A stretch of 64,000 nt of DNA, from positions 62,001 to 126,000 of the forward strand of contig CAZCGU010000007.1 in assembly GCA_964498525.1 (NCBI GenBank). The letters run 5' to 3'. The notes beneath the pieces are model-generated. The model had not been told where the DNA came from. It worked only from the letters and a program-made list of their open reading frames with translations, and ran no database searches. This document shows, piece by piece, positions 26,438 to 35,569 of this stretch. The DNA is from DTU098 sp964498525. Lineage in GTDB: Bacteria; Bacillota; Desulfotomaculia; Desulfotomaculales; Pelotomaculaceae. The translations under genes were made by a program, and so were the position numbers. Each line of letters opens with the position of its first letter. Position 1 is the stretch's first letter.

Positions 26438-26593
26438 GTGATTAGGTGGGGATTATCTGAAAAAGAGAAAGGCATCCAGATCGCGGATGCTATTTGTGGC
26501 GCTGCATCTAGGAATTTCAATAATATTGAAGCTCCAAGTTTTTTTAATCTTATAGAACATCTTAAACAGGGAGTTAAAGTGATTGATAAATAA
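26438..26593 (+). pseudogene. DUF3800-like C-terminal fragment
   Basis: A GTG-started frame of 51 residues containing LSEKEKGIQIADAICGAASR, which fits the C-terminal 'GIQxADxIxGA' block of DUF3800 (RNase H-fold) proteins that usually exceed 200 residues. No upstream part exists in frame beyond 26411. It is most likely a remnant of an inserted gene between cas6 and cas8. The rest of the 26594-26828 gap shows no gene. Confidence 0.4.
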
Positions 26594-26828
26594 TTTAGCA
26601 TAGCCTTTGTGTCACGGGCGCCCTATAAAGGGACTTACCCCGCACCTCTGCCCACATACTGCAGGCCGGCCATGCTAGTACTAAAATTATAAAGCTGTAT
26701 ACAACATATTACACCTTTTTTTGTATGAATTACAACCAGTTTTTGCCCCGTTAATAAGGGGACAGAAAATTATTTTGCATGTAATTTTTTCACGATGACA
26801 AGGGTTTTAATAATTTTTTGGAAAAGAG

Positions 26829-28337
26829 GTGAGAAAAATATTAAATTACACAGGACACCCTTTTTTTGATGTCGGCTTAGCCACAGTGGCAGCCTTTGCG
26901 GGGAAATCTAACCCAGGTAAGCTTGGGGAAAATGACCTGGACGCAGCGGCCTCCTTTATAGAGCGCGAGTATGTCCGGGATCCCTTGAGGTCCTTTCTCG
27001 GCGTGGCTTTCACAACCAATGCCTGGTTTAATCAGCCGGCTTTTAGAGAACAACCTGAAAAACGCGATGATTACGCCAAAAGGATTTTAAGAAGCTACGG
27101 GAAAGGGCACCCCCTTGAAAGATGTGTTTTCACAGGCAAGCCGGCTGCTGCCGTTGCCTTCTCGGACAAGCTGCCGCCGGGGCGGGCCTACCGGCAGCAC
27201 ATCCCTTTACTTAGCGGAGAGGGAGTAGTTAATTTTTATCCGGCAGGGCGCACCGGCCTGCCGGTATCAGGTGAGGCGGCCTTATGCCTGCAGGCTTTTC
27301 CTCTGGGTTGCGCCAAATGCGGGGGCAGGCTGCTGACGGTCCACTCCGACAACCCGGACATTATCTATGATTTTGCCGCTGAATTTTTTGAGGAAAACCG
27401 CATGGCTATGTTGCTCGCAAGGCAGGCTGGCAGCAGCAAAATGCCAGAGGCCAAGATGACAGCCAAAACCCTTTTGATCCAAACCCTGCTGAAAATTGAG
27501 GATCGCCGCAGGGAGGAGAAAGGTGACCAGCGCCCTTCGTCCGTGACAGCCTATCACCTAACCAACAGCGGCCAGTCCAATCCCCTGGATGAGCGGAACC
27601 CGCCGCTGGAAATATACCACCTGCCCATTGAACTCACCGGTTTTCTTGGGCAGCTGGCCAGCCCTAACTACCGCGTTGAATGGAATGCTATTACCGGACG
27701 GGCCTGGCGTTTGGCGTTGCCCGCTAAAAAGAAAAAACGTGATGCCAGTGATGAAGTAGAAGACAAACGACCGAAAAGAAATTTCTTGTTTGAAGATTTG
27801 TTTAATTTGCCGGACCAGGCCGGAAGGTTCATCCGCCGGTATTTCCTGCGTATTCCGGCGCGCCTAAAAACGGAGGATGACCCGCGCGGTTTTTATTCAA
27901 TAAAAGACGATGCCAGTTTGATTTCCTGGAAAATTACTGACCTTTTTTTGAAAGAGGTGATGAGAGTGGAAAAGGAGCGCATTGAGCAAATTCGGGATTT
28001 GGGCGACCGGCTGGCTGCTTATGTTGCCGGCGAAAATGACCGCCGTTTCTTTACCGCCTTTTACAATGCCGGAAAGTATCCGCACCTGCGCAATACGCTT
28101 ATAAAGGCCAACCTGGCCCATGTAAAGAGGGGCAACCCGCCGTTGGTAACTTTGGAGCCGTATATCCAGGTGTTTGAAGAGGGCTTTGATGTGGAACGGC
28201 CGGACTGGCGGCTGGCCGCGGATCTTGTGTTAATAAGGATGATTGAGCAGCTTTATGAACTGGGCTGGCTGGGTAAAAACATTGATGCTCTGACTGAGCT
28301 CAAAGATAATCATGCATCAGAAAAGGGGGATTTGTAA
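26829..28337 (+). CDS. cas8b1: Type I-B (Cst/Tneap) Cascade large subunit Cas8/Cst1
   Basis: A 502-residue protein starting like Cst1 (KILNYTGHPFFDVGLAT). It is the large Cascade subunit expected to help recognise the PAM and recruit Cas3. The family is named for two CXXC motifs: here the first is RCVFTGKP (CXXT, second Cys lost) and the second is GCAKCG (about 160). A charged loop KKKKRDASDEVEDKRPKR lies near 300. The GTG at 26829 is the only standard start; AGAGGTG overlaps it and would also suit the ATA at 26838. It is followed directly by cas7 (TAATG, 1-base overlap). Confidence 0.85.
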   Translation: MRKILNYTGHPFFDVGLATVAAFAGKSNPGKLGENDLDAAASFIEREYVRDPLRSFLGVAFTTNAWFNQPAFREQPEKRDDYAKRILRSYGKGHPLERCVFTGKPAAAVAFSDKLPPGRAYRQHIPLLSGEGVVNFYPAGRTGLPVSGEAALCLQAFPLGCAKCGGRLLTVHSDNPDIIYDFAAEFFEENRMAMLLARQAGSSKMPEAKMTAKTLLIQTLLKIEDRRREEKGDQRPSSVTAYHLTNSGQSNPLDERNPPLEIYHLPIELTGFLGQLASPNYRVEWNAITGRAWRLALPAKKKKRDASDEVEDKRPKRNFLFEDLFNLPDQAGRFIRRYFLRIPARLKTEDDPRGFYSIKDDASLISWKITDLFLKEVMRVEKERIEQIRDLGDRLAAYVAGENDRRFFTAFYNAGKYPHLRNTLIKANLAHVKRGNPPLVTLEPYIQVFEEGFDVERPDWRLAADLVLIRMIEQLYELGWLGKNIDALTELKDNHASEKGDL

Positions 28338-29407
28338 TGGCTTTTGTTACTGGCCTGCTGCTTGTTGACGCGCCGGCGTCAGCGCTGAATAATCTGGGCA
28401 ATATTCCAGGTGAACGTTTTGACAACAGCACCGGGGTCAAGGTAATCCGGACCAGGGAAGGCTATTACCCATATGTTTCCGCCCAGGCATTTAAATACTG
28501 GCTTCGCACAACCCTGGAACGCGACGCTGCGTGGAAGCCGGCGCCCATTTACCGTGAGGAAAAAATAGCCTACACGGACGCCAATCCGGTACGGTATTGG
28601 GACGACGACCTGTTTGGTTATATGCGCGCACCCTCTAAACGCGAGTCGGCCCGGGCCAAGCGAGAATCCGACGAATCACGGGCTGGTGAAACAGAAACTA
28701 CGGACACGGTGACCAGGGCGGCGCCCTTCAGGGCCAGCACGCTGGTTTCCATTGCCCCGGTTACCCCGACAAGTGACTTCGGCGTGATGTCGCGGCACGA
28801 GGGCGACCCCGTACCGCACGAGCACCAGTTCTACCGCGCCACCTTGAAGGGCTTGTTTTCCCTGGATCTTAAGTCCGCCGGCACGTTCTGGTATAAAAAT
28901 AAAACAGGTTTTCGCAACCTGGACAACGTAAGAAAAGAAGAGGCGGCTGAACTGGGCCTGCTGCATATGGAGCAAGAAAAGGCCTATCGCTTGCCCCTGG
29001 AGGAACGTGTTAAACGAGTTACTGCTCTTTTTGCCGGAATGTCCAGGCTGGATGGGGGAGCTATGCAGACACTGCATTATACTGATGTCACCCCGCCGTT
29101 GCTGATTTTTGCCGTTACCAGGGGTGGCAACCATATTTTTAGTTACGTGCTGGGAGCAAACAAGAAGGGCTTGCCAGAGCTAAAAACGGAAGCGCTGGCT
29201 GAAGCGCTGGATATGTATAAGGAAGAAATCCTTTCAGATATTTATGTTGGCTGGGTACGCGGCTATCTGGATGAGGAACGGAAAGGGTTGGAAGATTTTA
29301 TAGAGAAACATCAGGGCAAGGGGATATCCCTCTGCCACCCCCGGCAGGCTTTTGCGGGGTTAATCGAAGCCTTGCAAGCGCCGAAAAACGCGGCCTGGTT
29401 GGAATAG
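28337..29407 (+). CDS. cas7: Type I-B Cascade backbone Cas7 (Cst2/DevR family)
   Basis: A 356-residue RAMP protein, the crRNA-coating backbone subunit of the type I effector. The N-terminal pattern FVTGLLLVDAPASALNNLGN then VKVIRTREGYYPYVSAQAFK and YWLRTTLE is the DevR/Cst2 signature (invasive helix at VSAQAFKYWL). A disordered Arg/Glu-rich loop lies near 100-120 (KRESARAKRESDESRAGE). The start codon overlaps the cas8 stop and cas5 follows after 9 bases, so translation is coupled. Confidence 0.93.
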   Translation: MAFVTGLLLVDAPASALNNLGNIPGERFDNSTGVKVIRTREGYYPYVSAQAFKYWLRTTLERDAAWKPAPIYREEKIAYTDANPVRYWDDDLFGYMRAPSKRESARAKRESDESRAGETETTDTVTRAAPFRASTLVSIAPVTPTSDFGVMSRHEGDPVPHEHQFYRATLKGLFSLDLKSAGTFWYKNKTGFRNLDNVRKEEAAELGLLHMEQEKAYRLPLEERVKRVTALFAGMSRLDGGAMQTLHYTDVTPPLLIFAVTRGGNHIFSYVLGANKKGLPELKTEALAEALDMYKEEILSDIYVGWVRGYLDEERKGLEDFIEKHQGKGISLCHPRQAFAGLIEALQAPKNAAWLE

Positions 29408-29416
29408 GAGGGCAAG

Positions 29417-30175
29417 ATGGAGGTGCTGAAAATAGTAGCGGAGGGACTGACCACTTCGTTCCGCTACCCGCACTTTATGCAGGGCGTCCAGCCTACCTTT
29501 GAAATGCCACCGCCTGCTACCATTTACGGACATATATGCAGCGCCCTGGGGGAATGGGCGCCGCCCGAGGGGATAAAATTCGCCTATCACTTTACCTATA
29601 AGGCTAAATTTGATGATGTTGAGCATGTCCACATCCTTACCTCCTCCAGCGGTAAGCTCCCGGGGACAAAACTGCCCAAAGTTATGAGCGGTTCGGTTAA
29701 TCCCTTCAAGCGTACTGTTTTGTTCCGGCCGAGATTAATACTGTACATAAATAAACCGGAATGGGAGGACGCCTTCCTTTCACCAAGTTATCCCGTTGTT
29801 CTGGGCCGCTCCCAGGACCTGTTTACCTACACCATGGTCAGTAAAGTAAAGTTAAGTCTGACCAACAACGCCTATTTTGAGCATACACTGGCGCCCTACC
29901 GGATGGCGCAGCAGACCGGGCGGGGCTATGCGGCGTTGATGCCGCGCTTTTTGGATTACGGCTGCGGGCGCAGACCCACGTTTGGCCGTTATGTGGTGTT
30001 GGGACGGCGGGTATACGCGGCTGACTTCATCAGACATCAGGAACAAACGGAGGAGAAATATTGGGTTGATCCGGTATCGCCGGTAGAAAAGGACGTGCAG
30101 CTTGGATTGTTATTTCATACCTTTGTGGGGGATGACGATGATGACCAGCCTGTTATGGCCGGATTGGTTGGCTGA
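29417..30175 (+). CDS. cas5: Type I-B Cascade subunit Cas5
   Basis: A 252-residue RAMP protein that caps the 5' handle of the crRNA. The N-terminus EGLTTSFRYPHFMQGVQPTF and PPPATIYGHICSALGEW match Cas5 of the Cst/Tneap type. GRPTFGRYVVLGRRVY (about 190) corresponds to the glycine-rich loop region. AGGAGGGCAAG precedes ATG 29417. The cas3 start lies inside its last 40 bases. Confidence 0.9.
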   Translation: MEVLKIVAEGLTTSFRYPHFMQGVQPTFEMPPPATIYGHICSALGEWAPPEGIKFAYHFTYKAKFDDVEHVHILTSSSGKLPGTKLPKVMSGSVNPFKRTVLFRPRLILYINKPEWEDAFLSPSYPVVLGRSQDLFTYTMVSKVKLSLTNNAYFEHTLAPYRMAQQTGRGYAALMPRFLDYGCGRRPTFGRYVVLGRRVYAADFIRHQEQTEEKYWVDPVSPVEKDVQLGLLFHTFVGDDDDDQPVMAGLVG

Positions 30176-32501
30176 TGTGTGGGCAAAAAGCCCGGAAAAA
30201 GAGGGGGCAGATGGAGAAAGCTTAGCCCGGCATACCTGGCTTGTATTGCAAAAGTTAGCCGGGATGATAGCGCTCCGCCCTGGTCTGCCGCAAATGGCCG
30301 GTTGCCCAGGTTTGTGGCAGACTCTATTCTGGGCTGCCCTGCTCCACGATTTTGGCAAAGCAGCGGAAGGCTTTCAGGGGGTGTTGCGGGGCGGACCGCG
30401 CTGGCCCCACCGGCACGAAGTACTTTCCTTAGCCTTCTTAGACTGGTTGGACAAAGGCTTTAGCGAAGAGGAAAATCTCTGGATGGCGGCGGCGATAGCC
30501 TACCACCACAAGGACCCGGACGAAATATCCCTTTTATACATGGGGGGAGAAGATTGCTCCGAAGACGCACTGCAGGATCTGACAGCCGGGGTTGGTGAAA
30601 AGGTGCTGTCCGGTCTCTGGCAGTGGTTGGCCGCATGCGTGCCGGCGTGGATTGAAGAACTGGGTCTGGCTTCCGCCGGCGTGAGGATGGTGAATTTGCA
30701 CCCCCGCGAACAAGCTCTGAAGCAGTTTACCAGCAGGGGGCCGGCCAACATCCGCAGGCTATTAAGTGACCTGCGGCGCTGGCTGCGCGGGACAGCAAGG
30801 TTCAGAAGGGAATTGACCGTGGGCACGCTAACGTTGCGCGGTCATATCGTTACCTGCGATCACGCCGCGTCAGCCCATGCCCAAAGGCTGGCAAAAATAC
30901 AGCTAAGCGGCGCCGACGAATTGTTAAGTAAGTGGAAATTACCGGCAGAAAAAATGTATCCTCATCAAACGGCTTGTTTGCATACAAAGGGGTCGGCTAT
31001 AATGATTGCCCCCACCGGCAGCGGGAAAACTGAAGCGGCGCTTTTGTGGGCGGCAAACCAGGTCGACGGCAAGGGAGCATTTCCCCGGCTCTTCTATACC
31101 CTGCCCTATCAAGCAAGCATGAATGCCATGTACAGCCGTTTAAATCAAGTGAGCTTCCCCGGAATGGTGGGTTTGGAGCACAGCCGCAGCGTGCTCGCCC
31201 TTTACAGGGGCTATTTGCAGGAGGATTACAGCAGGCGGCAGGCGGCCGGGATGGCGCGTTGGGCCAGGCAATTGTCACGCTTGCACCATTACCCGGTGCG
31301 GGTATTAAGCCCCTATCAAATGCTTAAAGGATTTTACCGGTTAAAAGGGTACGAAGCTCTGCTGACGGATTTCCTGGAAGGGGCATTTGTTTTCGACGAA
31401 ATTCACGCCTATGATGTTAAACGGCTGGCGACCATCCTGGGAACGATAAAATACCTGCGGCAAAACTTTGGCGCCCGCTTTCTGGTTATGTCGGCGACGT
31501 TGCCTGGCCTGCTGCAAGCCAGGCTGGCGGAGGCAATGGGCACAAATCAGACCATACGGGCCACTCCGGCTATGTTCAGCAAATTCCAGCGCCACCGTTT
31601 GCTGATGCTGGAAGGAGATCTACTGGAAGGGGACCGGCTTAAGCAGATTGCCGCTGCTGCCAGGGATGGCCAGAGTGTATTGGTTTGCTGCAATACCGTC
31701 AAAAGAGCCCAACAGGTTTATAGCCAGCTATCCGGCATCCTGACGGGCCATGTCCGGGTTGTGTTGCTCCACGGCAGGTTTAACGGGCGGGATCGTTTAG
31801 CCAAAGAAAGAATTGTCCAGGACAGCAGTGGTTCACAATCCAGAATGCGTCAGCCGCTTGTGCTGGTGTCTACACAAGTAGTAGAAGTGAGCCTGGATAT
31901 TGATTTAGACATGATTTATACTGACCCGGCCCCCCTGGAGGCTTTGATCCAGCGGTTTGGCCGGGTCAACCGCCGCCGGCTGAAAAAACGGGCGCCTGTA
32001 TATGTATGCACAGAACCAAATGACGGGCAGCATGTTTATCTGGCGGATCTGGTGCTCAAATCTCTGGAAATCCTTAAAAGGAATGATGGAAAGATCATTG
32101 ATGAAGGGGAAATTTCCAGCTGGTTGGACGAAATATACCAGGGCCGGGTAGCGGAGTGCTGGGATAACGAATTTAATCAGGTTTATAGTGAATTTGAAGC
32201 TAGTTGTTTGCGTACCATGCGTGCCTTTGATGCGAAAGAAAGCCTTGAAGAATTGTTTTACCGGGCCTTTGACAGCCTGGAAGTCCTGCCGGCTGCTCTT
32301 GAAAACGAATATGAAGCTTTTTTGCGGGAGAACGAACCCCTGGAAGCCAGCCAACTGTTAGTTCCAATATCGTGGCAACGTTATAATATGCTTAGAAAAA
32401 AGGGACTAGCAAGGGCCAGCGGGCGTGGCCGGCCTAAAATTGTTGAGGTGCCTTACAATAGTGAGGATGGATTGATGGATGTGCCGCAGGGGAAGCATTA
32501 G
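30138..32501 (+). CDS. cas3: Cas3 HD nuclease-helicase
   Basis: About 787 residues. The N-terminal HD nuclease domain has ARHTWLVLQKLAG (about 30), WAALLHDFGKAAEGFQ (HD pair, about 68), HRHEVLSLAFLDW and AAIAYHHKD. The SF2 helicase shows Walker A IAPTGSGKTEAALLWA (about 292), the DEIH box FDEIHAYD (about 420), SATLPGL, and C-terminal STQVVEVSLDIDLD and QRFGRVNRR. It degrades target DNA recruited by Cascade. GTGGGGG (30125-30131) best suits ATG 30138 or 30141; earlier in-frame starts lack a site. The start overlaps cas5 by about 38 bases. Confidence 0.94.
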   Translation: MMTSLLWPDWLADVWAKSPEKEGADGESLARHTWLVLQKLAGMIALRPGLPQMAGCPGLWQTLFWAALLHDFGKAAEGFQGVLRGGPRWPHRHEVLSLAFLDWLDKGFSEEENLWMAAAIAYHHKDPDEISLLYMGGEDCSEDALQDLTAGVGEKVLSGLWQWLAACVPAWIEELGLASAGVRMVNLHPREQALKQFTSRGPANIRRLLSDLRRWLRGTARFRRELTVGTLTLRGHIVTCDHAASAHAQRLAKIQLSGADELLSKWKLPAEKMYPHQTACLHTKGSAIMIAPTGSGKTEAALLWAANQVDGKGAFPRLFYTLPYQASMNAMYSRLNQVSFPGMVGLEHSRSVLALYRGYLQEDYSRRQAAGMARWARQLSRLHHYPVRVLSPYQMLKGFYRLKGYEALLTDFLEGAFVFDEIHAYDVKRLATILGTIKYLRQNFGARFLVMSATLPGLLQARLAEAMGTNQTIRATPAMFSKFQRHRLLMLEGDLLEGDRLKQIAAAARDGQSVLVCCNTVKRAQQVYSQLSGILTGHVRVVLLHGRFNGRDRLAKERIVQDSSGSQSRMRQPLVLVSTQVVEVSLDIDLDMIYTDPAPLEALIQRFGRVNRRRLKKRAPVYVCTEPNDGQHVYLADLVLKSLEILKRNDGKIIDEGEISSWLDEIYQGRVAECWDNEFNQVYSEFEASCLRTMRAFDAKESLEELFYRAFDSLEVLPAALENEYEAFLRENEPLEASQLLVPISWQRYNMLRKKGLARASGRGRPKIVEVPYNSEDGLMDVPQGKH

Positions 32502-32526
32502 TATTCTGCGAGTCATTGTATTTTTC

Positions 32527-32552
32527 TTAACCAGCCACATGTTCCTGGTTAA
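32527..32552 (+). promoter_or_regulatory. Inverted repeat between cas3 and cas1
   Basis: TTAACCAG and CTGGTTAA form a perfect 8-bp stem in the 107-base cas3-cas1 gap. There is no T tract after it, so it is more likely an RNA stability/processing or binding element than a terminator. Confidence 0.35.
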
Positions 32553-32608
32553 AAGTTCCACCGGACGGACATAATAAACAACAAAAGCATAAAGGGATCT
32601 GTTTCCAA

Positions 32609-33616
32609 ATGGAACTTCTTGTCTCCAACTACGGCTCCTTTCTGGGTAAAAAAAGCGAGCGGCTGATTTTAAAAGAAAACGGCAAAGTTGTTAACGAAAT
32701 TCCTTTTCGCGACCTGGAGCAGGTGACCATCGACACCCCCGGCGCAAGTCTTTCTACCGACTTGATCAGGGAATGCGTGGAGCACGGCGTCCAGATTAGT
32801 TTTCTCACGCCTTCAGGAAAGCCCTTTGCCAAACTGGTTTCACCCTATCTGACCGGCACGGTTATTACCCGCCGCGAACAGCTTCTGGCCTTTACCGATG
32901 CCAGGGGTGTTGCCCTGGCTAAACTTTTTATTGAAGGCAAGTTAAAAAACCAGGCCAACGTACTGAAATACTTCTCCAAATACCGTAAAAGTGTGGACCG
33001 GAAACTTTTTGAGGCTATATACACCAGGATCAACCAGATTGAACAAATAGCGGCGCAGCTTAGTGAGATCAAGGGCCGGTGCATAGACGATGTCCGGGGT
33101 CAGATTATGTCCGCGGAAGGCCGGGCTGGAAACCTGTACTGGCAGGGTGTCAAAATGCTGACCGGGGATAAGATGGATTTCCCCGGGCGCGAGCACCGGG
33201 GCGCCGCCGATCCAGTCAATTCACTGCTGAATTACGGCTACGGCATGCTGTACCGGCAGGTGGAGGGCGCTTTAATATTAGCTGGCCTGGATCCCTTCGC
33301 CGGGTTTTTGCATGTGGACCGTCCGGGCAAGCTAAGCCTTGTCTACGATTTCGTTGAGGAATTCCGGCAGCAGGTGGTGGACCGGGTGGTGGTGGCCATG
33401 ATCAACAAAGGCATTGCCGTGGAAATGGAAGAAGGGATGCTTTCAACCGCTGCCAGGCGCCACCTGTCAGAGAAAATTAACGAAAGGCTGGAAAGCCAGG
33501 AGAAATTCCGGGGCAAAAAATATAAGCTGCGCACCATTATCCAGAGCCAGGCCCGCCGGATTGCCACATTTTTACGCGGCGAGGCTAAATACCGGCCTTT
33601 TGTCGGCGGGTGGTAA
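32609..33616 (+). CDS. cas1: CRISPR integrase Cas1
   Basis: A 335-residue integrase that inserts new spacers with Cas2. The N-terminal beta domain begins MELLVSNYGSFLGKKSERL. The alpha domain carries the metal-binding residues in MSAEGRAGNLYWQ (Glu, about 170), GFLHVDRPGKLSLVYDFVEE (His and Asp, about 233-250) and then FRQQVVDR. AAAGGGAT sits ten bases before ATG 32609. It is followed by cas2 with one base between. Confidence 0.96.
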   Translation: MELLVSNYGSFLGKKSERLILKENGKVVNEIPFRDLEQVTIDTPGASLSTDLIRECVEHGVQISFLTPSGKPFAKLVSPYLTGTVITRREQLLAFTDARGVALAKLFIEGKLKNQANVLKYFSKYRKSVDRKLFEAIYTRINQIEQIAAQLSEIKGRCIDDVRGQIMSAEGRAGNLYWQGVKMLTGDKMDFPGREHRGAADPVNSLLNYGYGMLYRQVEGALILAGLDPFAGFLHVDRPGKLSLVYDFVEEFRQQVVDRVVVAMINKGIAVEMEEGMLSTAARRHLSEKINERLESQEKFRGKKYKLRTIIQSQARRIATFLRGEAKYRPFVGGW

Positions 33617-33617
33617 A

Positions 33618-33884
33618 TTGAAGACCCTGGTTATTTACGATATCGAAGAGGATCGAATCCGCGGTAAAATATTCGAGGCCTGCAAAGATTACGGTTTAAC
33701 TCACATCCAGTATTCGGCTTTTTTTGGTGAACTGAACCATAACCGCAGGGATGAGCTGAGGCAAAGAATTAAAAAGACTCTGGGTAGAAAAAACGGCAAA
33801 ATATTAATCTGCCCTGTATGCGACAAGGATCTGAGGCTCCTCACGGTAATCAATGTTGAGCCTGGAGGCATCCCGGATGCTTAA
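33618..33884 (+). CDS. cas2: CRISPR integration protein Cas2
   Basis: An 88-residue ferredoxin-fold protein, normal for Cas2, starting at TTG 33618 directly after the cas1 stop. It opens LKTLVIYDIEEDRIRGKIFE, with the conserved Asp after the first strand, and has YSAFFGELNHNRRDELRQRI and KILICPVCD. It forms the dimer core of the Cas1-Cas2 integrase. The frame extends upstream into cas1, but only the TTG has a ribosome binding site (GGCGGGTGG) and gives the family N-terminus. Its end overlaps cas4 by 8 bases. Confidence 0.93.
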   Translation: MKTLVIYDIEEDRIRGKIFEACKDYGLTHIQYSAFFGELNHNRRDELRQRIKKTLGRKNGKILICPVCDKDLRLLTVINVEPGGIPDA

Positions 33885-34449
33885 GCTAAGGGTAACCGAT
33901 ATCAAGCAGTACCTGTATTGCCCGAGGATTATTTATTTTACCTACGTTTGCCCGATCCAGAAGAAAATCACCCGGAAGATGCAGTATGGCACAGAAGCGC
34001 ACCTGGAGTTGGATCAACTGGAGAAACGCAGGACCTTTAAGCGTTATAATTTCAAAGATGGTGAGCGAAAATTTCACGCCGCTCTTTATTCCCCTCGTCT
34101 TGGTCTGGAGGGCAAACTGGACATGCACATCGTATCGGGGGGCGACATCTTTCCCGTTGAGTTCAAGCACAGCGCCCAAAGGCCGTCTTTAAACCATAAG
34201 TACCAGCTTATAGCCTACGCCATGCTGCTGGAGGATGAATACAACAAGCCGGTGCGCTACGGCTTCATATATATTGATCAGGGCCAAATTATACCAGTTG
34301 AGGTTACGCCCGGCGCCAGGGTTTACGTTAAGGAAACGCTCCGCAAGATCCGCCTTTTGGTATTGAGAGAATTAATGCCCGACAAAGTTCGTGAAAGAGG
34401 AAAATGCATCGACTGTGAGTACCGCAATTTTTGCGGAGATGTGAGGTAG
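33877..34449 (+). CDS. cas4: Cas4 RecB-like nuclease
   Basis: A 190-residue iron-sulphur nuclease of the PD-(D/E)XK fold that trims and orients prespacers by PAM. It starts MLKLRVTDIKQYLYCPRII (first cluster Cys). Nuclease motifs are GLEGKLDMHIV (Asp, about 78), FPVEFKHS (Glu and Lys, about 93) and YQLIAYAMLLE. The last three cluster Cys are in GKCIDCEYRNFCGD at the C-terminus. ATG 33877 has GGAGG eight bases upstream and overlaps the end of cas2. Confidence 0.94.
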   Translation: MLKLRVTDIKQYLYCPRIIYFTYVCPIQKKITRKMQYGTEAHLELDQLEKRRTFKRYNFKDGERKFHAALYSPRLGLEGKLDMHIVSGGDIFPVEFKHSAQRPSLNHKYQLIAYAMLLEDEYNKPVRYGFIYIDQGQIIPVEVTPGARVYVKETLRKIRLLVLRELMPDKVRERGKCIDCEYRNFCGDVR

Positions 34450-34459
34450 GAGCAAAAAT

Positions 34460-35380
34460 ATGTATTTTTTAACCGACGAAGAAAGAAAGCAGCTTTCGAA
34501 AGGATATCTGCCCCGCTCCAGACAAATGGAAATAGCGGAGGAACTGCGGGGATGGAACTGGCACCAGCCGCCGCTGGCGCCAGTATATGATTTGAAACTT
34601 GCCCTGTATGAAGTAGCTAATTCTTACTGCACGACAAACCGGGACCTTTATTTGAGAAGGATTGACGGCATCAAGACCAGGCCGAACACCGCGATGATCA
34701 GGGGCAAAATATTCCACGATATACTTGTCCGCGTATTGGTGCGGGCGAAAAGGCTGATCTACGAAAAAGGGGTCGGCAATTTTCAAGAAATACTAAAACA
34801 ACTGAATGCCCCTCTTAATCTGAGTTTTCTAACCGAACATCAAAGCCTTTTTAAAGAAGAAGAGTTTGCAGAGTTGAAAAAAAAGGCTGTCACTCTGGCC
34901 GCCTTTGAAAACGCCAGGGTTGCCGCCCGCGTCCAGGAGATACTGGTGAAACAGCCTTATATTGCTGAGGATTCCCTGGCCGCTCTGGCTATACCGGTTG
35001 TGGTGGAGCAAAAGTTAGACGGTACATTCTTTGGGCTCAGTGCAAACCTCAGCACCGACGCCTATACCTTTTCCGAGCCGATGGTGCTGGATTTAAAATT
35101 CGGCGAGTCAAAAAAATTTCACCGGCTTACTACCACCGGATATGCACTGGTGATGGAAGCCATTTACGAATATCCAATAAACTTAGGGTGCCTGGTCTAC
35201 GCCGAATTCAAAGGCGACCGACTGGTGGTAAAAAAGGACATCCATATTATTGACGATGAGCTGCGCCAGTGGTTCATTGAAGAGCGCGATGGGAAAATGA
35301 GGATGATTTACGAGGAAATCGATCCGGGGCATGGCCAGTGCTATGATTCCTGTCCATATAATTTGCAGTGCCACGGGTAG
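34460..35380 (+). CDS. csa1: Csa1-type second Cas4 nuclease
   Basis: A 306-residue Cas4-related protein of the Csa1 family, usually seen with type I-A and with archaeal two-Cas4 systems. Motifs: CTTNRDLYLRRI (first cluster Cys, about 55), MIRGKIFHDILVR (His, about 80), PMVLDLKFGESKKFHRL (Asp and Lys, about 213) and the final CYDSCPYNLQC. In Pyrococcus furiosus, two Cas4 proteins define opposite ends of the spacer, and a similar division is likely here. The 3' end lies 189 bases before array 1, and a decayed copy of that 3' end precedes array 2 (47446-47502). Confidence 0.88.
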   Translation: MYFLTDEERKQLSKGYLPRSRQMEIAEELRGWNWHQPPLAPVYDLKLALYEVANSYCTTNRDLYLRRIDGIKTRPNTAMIRGKIFHDILVRVLVRAKRLIYEKGVGNFQEILKQLNAPLNLSFLTEHQSLFKEEEFAELKKKAVTLAAFENARVAARVQEILVKQPYIAEDSLAALAIPVVVEQKLDGTFFGLSANLSTDAYTFSEPMVLDLKFGESKKFHRLTTTGYALVMEAIYEYPINLGCLVYAEFKGDRLVVKKDIHIIDDELRQWFIEERDGKMRMIYEEIDPGHGQCYDSCPYNLQCHG

Positions 35381-35569
35381 AATAAAAAGAGGGTTTTTGC
35401 TGTTTGGGCTGAAATAGATAATAACTGAAAATAGATAATATTGGTTTTTTCGCAAAAGGAGGGGGTTTTGAAGCAGAAAAGGGATTTGCGAAATTTGAAG
35501 CCAATAAGGACCTGCTTGGTATCTAAAAAACCCTGTGATACCAAGGATTTGCCCGATTGCCCGCGGTCG
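35381..35569 (+). promoter_or_regulatory. CRISPR leader of array 1
   Basis: AT-rich leader between csa1 and the first repeat. It is conserved with 47503-47676 before array 2: GAATAAAAAGAGGGTTTTTG, TTGGTTTTTTCGCAAAAGGA, GGTATCTAAAAAA and CAAGGATTT recur in order. This fixes the leader on the left and transcription rightwards. Confidence 0.85.
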
